DNA of 57,502 nucleotides. Source: Bacillota bacterium (GTDB taxonomy: Bacteria; Bacillota; Clostridia; Lachnospirales; Lachnospiraceae). Where the stretch lies: the NCBI GenBank assembly GCA_023437715.1, contig JAEZFK010000049.1:1-57502 (forward strand). Direction: 5' to 3'. Positions 17,449-25,318 of the stretch are shown here, piece after piece. The notes beneath the pieces are model-generated. The model was not told the DNA's origin. It worked only from the letters and a program-made list of their open reading frames with translations, and made no database searches. Made by a program: the position numbers and the translations under genes. The first letter of the stretch is position 1, and the number at the start of each line of letters is the position of its first letter.

Positions 17449-18654
17449 TTATAACTTTTCTGCTAAATTCATCAAATAATCTCTTTTATTGCGCTCCGGG
17501 AACTTAAGAACCTCCTCAAACAGCCCATTTAATACCGTTCCCATTTTAGGTCCCTGCTTCATCCCGGCCTCCATTAAATCACGGCCTGTTACAGCCAGAT
17601 CCTTCAGACGGATACAGTCTCCGGCCTTCACGATTTCCTCTGCGTACCGCTCCACCGTTTTCAGCTGTTCTTTCCGGGCCTCTTCGAAAAACACCTTTTG
17701 AAAGGTTAAAAGATCCCGGAAAAGGTCCTCGGATAATCCGCTCATCACCTTGCGGATGGCCGGCTTTTCGGCGGGTATTTCCTTTTTCCATAGATCCACC
17801 AGGGTTCTTACCCCGTTTACGGTGTCATTGTCCAGCTTTAACTCCTTTAAGACCGTGACCGCATCCTGGGCCGCTTCCTCCCGGAGAAAGCCGGACCAGC
17901 GCATATGCTTTTCTGGGGGAAGAAGACAGAGTTTTCCCGTCTGGGACAGACGTCTCCCCGCTTCTTCAAAGGACTGGGAAACAAAGGGGCCTATGCCATG
18001 TTCAAACACGGCTTCTATCCGTTCCGGATGGTCGGACAGGAGAAGCTTTGTAAGCTCCACCTGAATCCTCTCCCTGCTGACCTTTTCCAAATTGGGGGCA
18101 ATAGCGGAAATGGCCGCCTCCGTCTCCCTTTCAATGGCAAAGCCCAGCTGGGCGGAGAAACGGATGGCTCTTAAAATCCTCAAGGCATCCTCTGTGAAAC
18201 GGTCCAGGGCATTTCCCACGCAGCGGATCATTCCCCGTTCCAGATCCATTTCCCCGCCAAAGGCATCCACCAGCCCGTCCCGGTCGCTGTAGGCCATGGC
18301 ATTGATGGTAAAATCCCGCCGTTTTAAATCCTCCAGCAGATTCCCCGTAAATTCCACGGATTTTGGATGGCGTCCGTCCTCGTATTCCCCGTCTATGCGG
18401 TAGGTAGTCACCTCATAGGCCCCATGGTCCAAGAGCACCGTCACTGTACCGTGCTGGATTCCCGTGTCCACCGTCCGGCTGAAAATCTCCTTTACCTGCT
18501 CCGGCTTTGCCGAGGTAGTGATATCCCAGTCTTCCGGCATCCTGCCCAGAAGGCTGTCTCTTACGCAGCCGCCTACCACGTAGGCTTCAAATCCATGGGC
18601 ATTTAATTGTTCAATAATATTTTTTGCCGCTTCCGGAACCTGAATTTTTACCAC
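17449..18654 (-). CDS. cca: CCA tRNA nucleotidyltransferase
   Basis: A 401-residue class II tRNA nucleotidyltransferase that builds or repairs the 3' CCA of tRNAs. The nucleotidyltransferase motif is VVGGCVRDSLLGR followed by EDWDITTS with the catalytic D42 and D44. RRDFTINAMAY and the DALRILRAIRFSAQLGF region (motif D, base selection) follow. No HD domain is seen. The next gene upstream on the strand is proS, 30 bases away, so the two tRNA-related genes may be co-transcribed. Confidence 0.93.
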   Translation of the reverse strand: MVKIQVPEAAKNIIEQLNAHGFEAYVVGGCVRDSLLGRMPEDWDITTSAKPEQVKEIFSRTVDTGIQHGTVTVLLDHGAYEVTTYRIDGEYEDGRHPKSVEFTGNLLEDLKRRDFTINAMAYSDRDGLVDAFGGEMDLERGMIRCVGNALDRFTEDALRILRAIRFSAQLGFAIERETEAAISAIAPNLEKVSRERIQVELTKLLLSDHPERIEAVFEHGIGPFVSQSFEEAGRRLSQTGKLCLLPPEKHMRWSGFLREEAAQDAVTVLKELKLDNDTVNGVRTLVDLWKKEIPAEKPAIRKVMSGLSEDLFRDLLTFQKVFFEEARKEQLKTVERYAEEIVKAGDCIRLKDLAVTGRDLMEAGMKQGPKMGTVLNGLFEEVLKFPERNKRDYLMNLAEKL

Positions 18655-18686
18655 GTCATCCCTCCTGGCCTTTCTGCTTTGCTTCT

Positions 18687-20120
18687 TTAATAAGCTCTTC
18701 CCCAGTAAACCATCTTTGTTGCAGGCTTTCCGCAGCAGACACAGGTGTCAGCCAGCTTTTCCTGTTTAAACGGCATACAGCGGGAGGTTGCTCCTGTCAG
18801 CTCCTTGATCTTATCCTCGCATTCCTGGCAGCCGCACCACATGGCCTTCACAAAGCCCGGTTTTTCCTCTACGGTCTTTACAAATGTATCCATGTCCGTC
18901 GCTTCAAAGGTGTGGGCATCCCGGTGCAGGCGTGCCCGCTCAAACATGTCTTTCTGGATATCGTCAAGAAGCTTTCCTACTCTCTCATTTATTTCATCCA
19001 GGGATACGGTGATCTTCTCATGGGTATCACGGCGTACCAGAACCGCCTGGTTTTCTGAAATATCTCTGGGTCCGATTTCCACACGTACCGGAATCCCCCG
19101 CATCTCCGACTCGCTGAACTTCCATCCCGGACTCTTATCGGAATCGTCTACCTTTACCTTATAATTGGAAAGAACTGTTTTCAGCTCATTGGCCTTTTCA
19201 AGAACCCCTTCCTTCTGCTGCTGTACCGGCACGATCACAACCTGGACAGGAGCGATTCTGGGAGGAAGCACAAGGCCGCTGTCGTCGCCGTGGACCATGA
19301 TGATGGCGCCGATCATTCTGGTGGTCATGCCCCAGGAGGTCTGGTGAACATACTGAAGCTTATTTTCCTTATCAGAGTACTGGATCTCGAAAGCCTTTGC
19401 AAAGCCGTCGCCAAAGTTATGGCTGGTTCCTGACTGAAGAGCCTTTCCGTCGTGCATCAGGGACTCAATGGTATAGGTTGCTTCCGCTCCCGCAAATTTT
19501 TCCTTATCGGTTTTCTGTCCCCGGATCACAGGAATTGCCAGAACCTCCTCGCAGAAATCCGCGTAAACATTCAGCATCTGCTCCGTTCTTTCCTGAGCCT
19601 CCTCTGCGGTTGCGTGAGCCGTATGGCCTTCCTGCCATAAGAATTCCCTGGAACGTAAAAACGGCCTGGTAGTCTTTTCCCAGCGCACAACGGAACACCA
19701 CTGGTTGTAGACCTTTGGAAGGTCACGGTAGGACTGGATGTTTCTGGAATAATAATCACAGAATAAGGTTTCAGAGGTTGGTCTTACACAGAGCCTCTCC
19801 TGCAGCGGCTCCAAGCCGCCGTGAGTGACCCACGCCACCTCAGGGGCAAAGCCCTCTACGTGATCCTTTTCCTTTTCTAAAAGGCTTTCGGGAATGAACA
19901 TGGGCATGTAAACATTTTCAACTCCCGTTTCCTTGAATCTTCTGTCAAGCTCACTCTGAATGTTTTCCCATATAGCATAGCCTGCCGGCTTTATGGCCAT
20001 ACAGCCTTTTACGCTGGTATAATCGATTAATTCCGCCTTTTTTACCACATCCGTGTACCACTGGGCGAAATCCACATCCATGGATGTGATCGCTTCAACT
20101 AATTTCTTTTCCTTTGCCAT
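18687..20120 (-). CDS. proS: Prolyl-tRNA synthetase, archaeal/eukaryote type
   Basis: A 477-residue class II synthetase charging tRNA-Pro. It lacks the editing insertion of the E. coli type and has the short ProS-3 layout: motif 2 region RWEKTTRPFLRSREFLWQEG, the QEGHTAHAT segment, motif 3 around GLVLPPRIAP, and a C-terminal zinc-like region with CGCQECEDK and CVCCGKPA, ending in the family's terminal tyrosine (GRAY). The ATG at 20120 follows AAAGGAG. The leader holds a T-box riboswitch. Confidence 0.95.
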   Translation of the reverse strand: MAKEKKLVEAITSMDVDFAQWYTDVVKKAELIDYTSVKGCMAIKPAGYAIWENIQSELDRRFKETGVENVYMPMFIPESLLEKEKDHVEGFAPEVAWVTHGGLEPLQERLCVRPTSETLFCDYYSRNIQSYRDLPKVYNQWCSVVRWEKTTRPFLRSREFLWQEGHTAHATAEEAQERTEQMLNVYADFCEEVLAIPVIRGQKTDKEKFAGAEATYTIESLMHDGKALQSGTSHNFGDGFAKAFEIQYSDKENKLQYVHQTSWGMTTRMIGAIIMVHGDDSGLVLPPRIAPVQVVIVPVQQQKEGVLEKANELKTVLSNYKVKVDDSDKSPGWKFSESEMRGIPVRVEIGPRDISENQAVLVRRDTHEKITVSLDEINERVGKLLDDIQKDMFERARLHRDAHTFEATDMDTFVKTVEEKPGFVKAMWCGCQECEDKIKELTGATSRCMPFKQEKLADTCVCCGKPATKMVYWGRAY

Positions 20121-20144
20121 AACAATTCTCCTTTCAACTTTTCT

Positions 20145-20161
20145 GCCCATGTTTTCTGGGC
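20145..20161 (-). repeat. Conserved leader hairpin, copy 2 (before proS)
   Basis: On the minus strand GCCCAGAAAACATGGGC followed by AGAAAAGTTGAAAGGAG. It differs from copy 1 by stem and loop substitutions that keep the five base pairs. Confidence 0.6.
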
Positions 20162-20196
20162 CTGCAGGTACACCCGCAGGGTGCTTCATTATTACC

Positions 20197-20213
20197 GCCC
20201 ACGCTTTCCGGGC
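20197..20213 (-). repeat. Conserved leader hairpin, copy 3
   Basis: On the minus strand GCCCGGAAAGCGTGGGC, 35 bases upstream of copy 2 in the same leader, without an attached ribosome binding site. Confidence 0.5.
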
Positions 20214-20247
20214 AGGGCCCGCCCCGCTTCATCGGGCGTACAGGTAC

Positions 20248-20460
20248 AAAAAAGAGCCATCCGTTCCCCGGTAAAAGGGACCGAACAGCTCGGCGGTGCC
20301 ACCCAATTTAGCCATGAAAGCTTCATGACTCACTTTTTTCCCTTAACGGGGGAACTGCGCCGCAGTTTGCTGCGGGACTCCGAGGCAGGTTGGGTCATGG
20401 GAGGTATAAAGGCCTTTCAGCTGGGAGCCTTCTCTCTGGAATACATCATCACTTATTAGT
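20248..20460 (-). promoter_or_regulatory. T-box riboswitch of proS
   Basis: On the minus strand a long leader carries the T-box core GGGTGGCACCGC (complement of 20293-20304), followed by a terminator whose arms run from GAGCTGTTCGGTCCC to GGGGAACGGATGGCTC and end in TTTTTT at about 20248. Uncharged tRNA-Pro would pair with the core and favour the antiterminator, raising proS expression. Stem I begins near 20450 (CAGAGAGAAGG). Proline codons CCT and CCC occur in it, but I could not place the specifier loop with certainty. Confidence 0.88.
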
Positions 20461-20507
20461 CCTCTTCTACGTCTTGCTTCCTTATTATTAGAAAGATTGT
20501 ATGGTTG

Positions 20508-20536
20508 ATTTTACGTTATTTGCAAATGTTTGTCAA
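20508..20536 (-). promoter_or_regulatory. Sigma-A type promoter of the proS transcript
   Basis: On the minus strand TTGACA and TAAAAT with a 17-base spacer, about 50 bases ahead of T-box stem I. Confidence 0.75.
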
Positions 20537-20555
20537 GAGGAGAGAACGGCTTTTT

Positions 20556-21650
20556 CTATTGAATCCCTGTTTCCATCAGGGCTTCAAAGGCGGCCAGAGC
20601 CGTTTTCATGACTTCGTCGGGAAATTCGTAGCCCGGTGTATGAAGGCCGGGACAGGCTTCCCCCGCTCCCACGCCGAAAAACATGCCTTTCGCTTTCTTT
20701 AAATACCAGCCGAAATCCTCCGACCACCGGAGCGGTTCGGCTGCTTCCACACAGGAAATTCCTTTTTCCTCAAATATTCTCTTGCACTCCTCCACTGCCC
20801 CAGGATCATTGACCGTATCGGGGAATTCATCCTGAAGGGAATATTGAAAGGCCATTCCCAGCTCTCCCGCCCTTTTCTCCGCAAGAGAAAGGATGGATGC
20901 CTGGAACCGTTTCAGATCAGATAACCGCTCCGCCCGGATGGTTAAGGCCAGCTTTCCGTCTCCCGGAGAAACGCCGAAGGCTTCTCCCCCCGCCTTTACT
21001 TCTATAATAGTGGCAAGGACCATTCCCTCAAATTCCGGCTTGCTGGAAAGCTGGGGAATGCAGCAGATCAGCTCTCCCAGAAGCCAGGCCGGATTTATCC
21101 CCTGTTCCGGATAGGCGGCGTGGCTCTGCTTTCCTTTTAGGGTTAGAATGAGCCCTTTGGAGGCACAGGAAAAGGTTCCCCTGCGAAGCACTGCCGTTCC
21201 CAGGGAATAGCCGGGGAGATTGTGGAAACCGTAAACTTCTTCAATCCCTTTCCCGGACAAAAGGCCGCTGCACTCCATTCCGCCCTGCCCCGTTTCCTCG
21301 GCGTGCTGGAATATGAAATACACGTTTTTTCCCAGAATTTTTCCCTCCGCCAGAAGACAGAGGCCCGCCAGCACCGCACTGTGCCCGTCATGGCCACAGC
21401 CGTGAAACGGCTTTTCGTCCTCCCCAAGAATTGCATCCATATCCGCCCGGAACGCCACGCCTTTCTCCGCCCCCTCTTCCTCATGAAAAGCGTAAAACCA
21501 GCTTCCGCAGTCTGTAATTTTAAGAGTCGTATTTCTGCTTATAAAATCCTTTAAAAGCTCCATGGTCTTTTCTTCACAGCCGGATTTTTCCGGAATCCTA
21601 TGAAGGGCTTTTCGAAGAACCTTTAATTTCTCATATGCAGGATAATCCAT
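20556..21650 (-). CDS. M20-family amidohydrolase/peptidase
   Basis: A 364-residue zinc amidohydrolase of the M20D type (hippurate/N-acyl-amino-acid hydrolase group). Metal ligands lie in FHGCGHDGHSAV and HAEETGQGG; the dimerisation domain follows KGKQSHAAYPEQGINP. Substrate is probably an N-acylated amino acid. The ATG at 21650 is chosen because GAGGAGG precedes it by five bases; the GTG two codons upstream overlaps that site. The gene lies just upstream of the proS promoter and 48 bases after the YtvI-type gene. Confidence 0.87.
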   Translation of the reverse strand: MDYPAYEKLKVLRKALHRIPEKSGCEEKTMELLKDFISRNTTLKITDCGSWFYAFHEEEGAEKGVAFRADMDAILGEDEKPFHGCGHDGHSAVLAGLCLLAEGKILGKNVYFIFQHAEETGQGGMECSGLLSGKGIEEVYGFHNLPGYSLGTAVLRRGTFSCASKGLILTLKGKQSHAAYPEQGINPAWLLGELICCIPQLSSKPEFEGMVLATIIEVKAGGEAFGVSPGDGKLALTIRAERLSDLKRFQASILSLAEKRAGELGMAFQYSLQDEFPDTVNDPGAVEECKRIFEEKGISCVEAAEPLRWSEDFGWYLKKAKGMFFGVGAGEACPGLHTPGYEFPDEVMKTALAAFEALMETGIQ

Positions 21651-21698
21651 TTTCACCTCCTCCGCGGAAAGCCCGGGAACTCAGTCAATTCCCAGGCT

Positions 21699-22793
21699 TT
21701 ATCTCTGACTTTTATTTGATTCATTATAGCACGGTCCCGCATACAGATCCACAATATCTTCTATGATTAAAAGGCCGATGGGGCCCAGAATAAATCCCAG
21801 GAGCCCGAAGAGCTGCAGCCCCACATACATGGATACAAGGGTTTCCAGGGGAGTCAGTCCCACCTTACCGCCCATAATTTTTGCTTCCATGATTTCCCGT
21901 AAAAAGTAACAGATGATGTATATGACAATCAGCCCCACCCCGTAGACCCAGTTTTTATTTATAAGGGAAAACAGCGCCCAGGGAATTAAAACCGTCCCTG
22001 TCCCGAAAATAGGCAGGGCGTCTAAAATGCCGATTCCGATTCCAAACAGGATAAAATAAGGATTTCCCATGAAAAAAAGGCCGATGGAACATACCGCTAT
22101 GGTAAATAAAATGATGGTTCCCTGGGTCTTTAGCCATGCGCTTCCCACCGTCATCAGCCGGTTAGCCAGCACGGCATATTCATGGCAGAACATGGAGTTG
22201 TCCCTCCTCACCCGAATGTCGTCCATCTCCTGCAGAGTCAGCATTGTGGCGATGAATAAGATTACGGTCAGAACCGTAACCTTAACCACACATTTCACAA
22301 TGGTCATGGTATTTACCATGACAAAGGACATTGCCCTGCTTTTAATTGCGGTTTCTCCGCCTGCCAGAATTTCCCGGACGGTCTCCACCATATAGCCGTC
22401 GGGAAGCTTTAAAAGCCGTTCCGCCCAGGAACAGTTTTCCATAAGCCACCCGTCAAGTCCTGCAAGGATCCGCGGAAGGTTCTCAAGCAGAAGCCGCGCT
22501 TCCATACAGAGCTTTCTTCCTCCCACGTAAAGCAGCATCCCAAAAACGATCATTAAAAGAACAATTTCCACCCCTCCGATTACTGCCAAAGGAATGGAAA
22601 TCACTTTCTTTTTTACTGTAAAACGACATTTTCTCTCAACCCAGAGAGCTGTTGGGCGGAGAGAAAGGGCAAACACATATGCGATCAAAAAGGGAATCAC
22701 AAGGGGCAGCAGGTACCGAAAACTTAAATATACTGCCCCTGTAACTCCCAATATTAATAATGTTTTCTTCAGTTTCCTGCTCGGCTTAACCAT
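21699..22793 (-). CDS. AI-2E family / sporulation protein YtvI-type permease
   Basis: A 364-residue membrane protein with about eight helices, of the AI-2E transporter family. The large central extracellular loop (about residues 85-170) and the conserved GILDALPIFGTGTVLIPWA and LREIMEAKIMGGKVGLTPLETLVSMYVGL blocks fit the YtvI subgroup, which is made during sporulation in Bacillus. The ATG at 22793 is preferred over an upstream GTG, since the family starts near the first helix. Transported molecule unknown. Confidence 0.82.
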   Translation of the reverse strand: MVKPSRKLKKTLLILGVTGAVYLSFRYLLPLVIPFLIAYVFALSLRPTALWVERKCRFTVKKKVISIPLAVIGGVEIVLLMIVFGMLLYVGGRKLCMEARLLLENLPRILAGLDGWLMENCSWAERLLKLPDGYMVETVREILAGGETAIKSRAMSFVMVNTMTIVKCVVKVTVLTVILFIATMLTLQEMDDIRVRRDNSMFCHEYAVLANRLMTVGSAWLKTQGTIILFTIAVCSIGLFFMGNPYFILFGIGIGILDALPIFGTGTVLIPWALFSLINKNWVYGVGLIVIYIICYFLREIMEAKIMGGKVGLTPLETLVSMYVGLQLFGLLGFILGPIGLLIIEDIVDLYAGPCYNESNKSQR

Positions 22794-22870
22794 GGACTCA
22801 CCTGTTTCTGATTTGTACTTCTTTTGTACAATCACTATTATGAGCTGCCCCGGAAAAAAATATGCGGATT

Positions 22871-23572
22871 TTATTTAGCAAAAAGTTCCTTAAATATTTC
22901 TGTCCATTGGCCCTTGGGCTCAGCCTCAAAAGTCATTTTTTTCTTTGTGACCGGGTGGAAAAAGGACAGACGGCAGGCAAACAGGGCCACATTTCCCTCT
23001 GGCGCTCCTTTCTGAAAACGGGGATTATACTTTCTGTCCCCCCACAAAGGGGTCCCATGCCCTGCCATCTGCACCCGGATCTGGTGATGGCGGCCGGTCT
23101 TTAACCGGATTTCCAGAAGGCTGTACTCCTCTCCGTCCTTTTGAACGGTGCCCAGCACCCGGAAAGAAAGCTCTGCCAGCTTCCCATCCTTTATCCCCTT
23201 ATCCACAATCTTAGAACTGTTATTTTTCCCGTCTTTCCACAAATAATCCACGTAGGTGCCAGAGTTTTCCACAGGTTTTCCACATACAGCAGCCAGGTAT
23301 GTTTTTTCCATATGGTGGCCGGAAACCTGCCTGCTGAGGGAATCTGCGGCGGATTTTGTTTTTGCGTAAACCATGACGCCTCCTACAGGCTTGTCGAGCC
23401 TGTGGATAACTCCCACATATGGCTCCCCTGATCCTGGGGATAAGGTGTTGATATGTTTCTTCACTTCACTGACCATATCCGGCTCAAAGGACCTTGCGGA
23501 CTGGGACTCTGTTCCCGCCGGCTTTTCCACCACCAGTATTTCTTCATCTTCGTACAGTATGTTTAAATTCAT
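22871..23572 (-). CDS. RluA-family RNA pseudouridine synthase
   Basis: A 233-residue pseudouridine synthase without an S4 domain. The catalytic aspartate is in VIHRLDKPVGGVM, with KTYLAAVCG and the RLKTGRHHQIRVQMA block behind it. The small size and lack of S4 resemble the YlyB/RluA-like single-domain enzymes that modify rRNA or tRNA; the exact target cannot be told. It starts ten bases after the nitroreductase remnant. Confidence 0.9.
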   Translation of the reverse strand: MNLNILYEDEEILVVEKPAGTESQSARSFEPDMVSEVKKHINTLSPGSGEPYVGVIHRLDKPVGGVMVYAKTKSAADSLSRQVSGHHMEKTYLAAVCGKPVENSGTYVDYLWKDGKNNSSKIVDKGIKDGKLAELSFRVLGTVQKDGEEYSLLEIRLKTGRHHQIRVQMAGHGTPLWGDRKYNPRFQKGAPEGNVALFACRLSFFHPVTKKKMTFEAEPKGQWTEIFKELFAK

Positions 23573-23581
23573 CTTCCCTGT

Positions 23582-23854
23582 TTACTCCTTTTTCCATGAC
23601 TGCATCATGGCCTCTGCGGAACGGCTCATCTCCACGCTGAAGCTGGAATTCCATTTCCGCTTGCAGAAGGCTTTCAGCCACCGCTCAAAATCCTCTTCCC
23701 GGTCCTTGCTTTTTTGAAGCTGGTCCTCAAACTCCCCGGGAGTGAAATGGCGGTAGGAATTTTCGCATACCACGGCCTCCTGGCTGAGGCGTCTGGGCTT
23801 TTCCCTCTCCATCTTCTGTTTCGTGGGGTATCCGAATACAACCATGGCAGCACT
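23582..23854 (-). pseudogene. Nitroreductase-family protein, C-terminal remnant
   Basis: About 90 residues match the end of flavin nitroreductases: VVFGYPTKQKMEREKPRR, then ENSYRHFTPGEFEDQ and LKAFCKRKWNSSFSVEMSRS. The flavin-binding N-terminal half, normally about 160 residues, is missing. The frame is open a further 28 codons upstream but that part is unrelated. Not likely to be functional. Confidence 0.7.
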
Positions 23855-23945
23855 TAAATTGATGATTTTATTTCTTCCATTATATTTTATTGCGGCCCTT
23901 ATGGCAAATACCTTTGAAAAAATGTTACAGCCTTGCAAAAAACAG

Positions 23946-23974
23946 TTGCATTTTTTTGCCTGAACGTGTATAGT
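23946..23974 (+). promoter_or_regulatory. Sigma-A type promoter
   Basis: TTGCAT and TATAGT with a 17-base spacer, about 75 bases ahead of the hemolysin III gene. Confidence 0.65.
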
Positions 23975-24047
23975 ATTGATAAAGATAATACATAGTATTA
24001 AATACTACATTACAGGTTTTCCATTATATTAAAAGGAGGAATACACG

Positions 24048-24695
24048 ATGAATATGAAAATAAAGGACCCGGTCAGCGCCCTTACCCATTTTGCAGCCAT
24101 GATAATGGCCCTTATTGCCGCCACGCCCCTGCTTTTAAAGGCATCCTCGGCGGGAAAGCTTCATATGGCATCTCTTGCAATCTTCATCACCAGCATGGTT
24201 CTGCTTTATGCAGCCAGCACCATTTACCACACCCTGGATATTTCGCCTAAAATCAACAAGCTGTTGAAAAAGATTGACCACATGATGATTTTCATCCTCA
24301 TAGCAGGAACCTATACGCCTGTCTGTCTGATCGTTCTCGGGGACAGGACAGGGTGGAGTCTTTTGGCCCTGGTGTGGGGAATCGCTGCTTTGGGAATTGT
24401 CATAAAGGCCTGGTTCGTCATGTGTCCCAGGTGGTTTTCCTCCACCATCTATATTGCCATGGGCTGGATATGCGTCCTGGCTTTCAGCAAGATTATAAAC
24501 GCGCTTCCTCCTGCTGCCTTTGGCTGGCTTCTGGCCGGCGGCCTTATTTATACCATCGGGGGTATCATTTACGCTTTAAAGCTGCCCATTTTCAATTCCA
24601 GGCATAAAAACTTCGGCTCCCACGAGATTTTCCACCTATTCGTCATGGGCGGAAGCCTCTGCCACTATATTTTGATGTACCGCTTTGTTGCATAA
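24048..24695 (+). CDS. Hemolysin III family (YqfA/PAQR-like) membrane protein
   Basis: A 215-residue protein with seven predicted membrane helices. The conserved AASTIYH near helix 2, KIDHMMIFILIAGTYTP and the closing GSHEIFHLFVMGGSLCHY supply the three-histidine and aspartate metal site of the PAQR/hemolysin III superfamily, related to ceramidase-like hydrolases. Haemolysis is not implied for most members. AAGGAGG precedes the ATG. Monocistronic with its own terminator. Confidence 0.9.
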   Translation: MNMKIKDPVSALTHFAAMIMALIAATPLLLKASSAGKLHMASLAIFITSMVLLYAASTIYHTLDISPKINKLLKKIDHMMIFILIAGTYTPVCLIVLGDRTGWSLLALVWGIAALGIVIKAWFVMCPRWFSSTIYIAMGWICVLAFSKIINALPPAAFGWLLAGGLIYTIGGIIYALKLPIFNSRHKNFGSHEIFHLFVMGGSLCHYILMYRFVA

Positions 24696-24702
24696 GAAAT
24701 GA

Positions 24703-24746
24703 AAAAGCCGTCAACCCGCTGTTTTCGCGGCTCTGACGGTTTTTTA
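24703..24746. terminator. Bidirectional terminator
   Basis: AAAGCCGTCA pairs with TGACGGTTTTTT; an inner stem CCGC/GCGG adds stability. It serves the hemolysin III gene and the converging GIY-YIG gene, which share it. Confidence 0.85.
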
Positions 24747-24989
24747 TTCCGTTTTTTCCACAAGCTTCAGCTTGTCCTTTCTGGAAAGCTTCTTTATGGC
24801 CGCCTCCCGGCTCATGGCTTCTTCCTTTGTGGAAAACTCCTCATAATAGGCCAGAACCACCGGCCTGCGGGCCCTGGTGTATTTAGCTCCTTTTCCTTCG
24901 TTATGGGCTTTTAACCGCTTTTCCAGATGGTTTGTCCAACCGCAGTAAAGACTGCCATCTGCGCATTTTAAAATATAGGTGTAATTCAT
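24744..24989 (-). CDS. GIY-YIG nuclease family protein (UPF0213)
   Basis: An 81-residue single GIY-YIG domain. The two signature strands appear as YTYILKCADGSLYCGWT (the YIG replaced by YCG, normal in this group), with the conserved arginine in KRLKAHNEG and the glutamate of SREAAIKKL. The family is close to the YhbQ/UPF0213 group; function is unknown though a nucleic acid role is likely. Its own promoter is at 25144-25173. Confidence 0.88.
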   Translation of the reverse strand: MNYTYILKCADGSLYCGWTNHLEKRLKAHNEGKGAKYTRARRPVVLAYYEEFSTKEEAMSREAAIKKLSRKDKLKLVEKTE

Positions 24990-25143
24990 GTTTTTCTCTC
25001 CCGGTATGGAAAATCCGTTCTATGTAAACGGTAATAACGCCTTGCAATCACGTCACTACCGTCCAGGATAACCTGTCATCTATCTAAAGCACCAGCTGGA
25101 TGCGTTTTGGCGCCATCGAGGTTATATAGCTTAGCTATAGTAT

Positions 25144-25173
25144 ATTATATAACAGGATAAGCTGGTATGTGAA
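25144..25173 (-). promoter_or_regulatory. Candidate promoter of the GIY-YIG gene
   Basis: On the minus strand TTCACA and TATAAT with an 18-base spacer, giving a leader of about 130 bases. The stretch also holds an inverted repeat GTTATATA/TATATAAC around the -10. Confidence 0.5.
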
Positions 25174-25253
25174 TAACAATCTTTATCTTCCCCTTTTTTA
25201 CGGAAATCATTCCAAAGAAATCTGACAATTAGGACCACTTATGTGAGCGGAAT
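25174..25253. other. Gene-free spacer
   Basis: AT-rich sequence between the GIY-YIG promoter and the strong hairpin. I see no gene or further site here. Confidence 0.4.
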
Positions 25254-25311
25254 GTAAATGCCGCAAAACAACGAATTCCATTTTCGTTATTTTGCGGCAT
25301 TTACTTTTTTT
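25254..25311 (+). terminator. Strong terminator oriented to the plus strand
   Basis: Arms GTAAATGCCGCAAAA (25254-25268) and TTTTGCGGCATTTAC (25290-25304) are perfectly paired, with AACGA/TTCGTT inside, and TTTTTTT follows only on the plus strand. The flanking genes both run on the minus strand, so its client is unclear; it may still end the SipL transcript. Confidence 0.7.
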
Positions 25312-25318
25312 ATTTTTA

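Noticed and set aside
3625..25120. 13-base match TTTGGCGCCATCG at about 3625 and 25108
   Set aside because: Short, centred on a common palindrome (GGCGCC), with no flanking similarity; probably chance.
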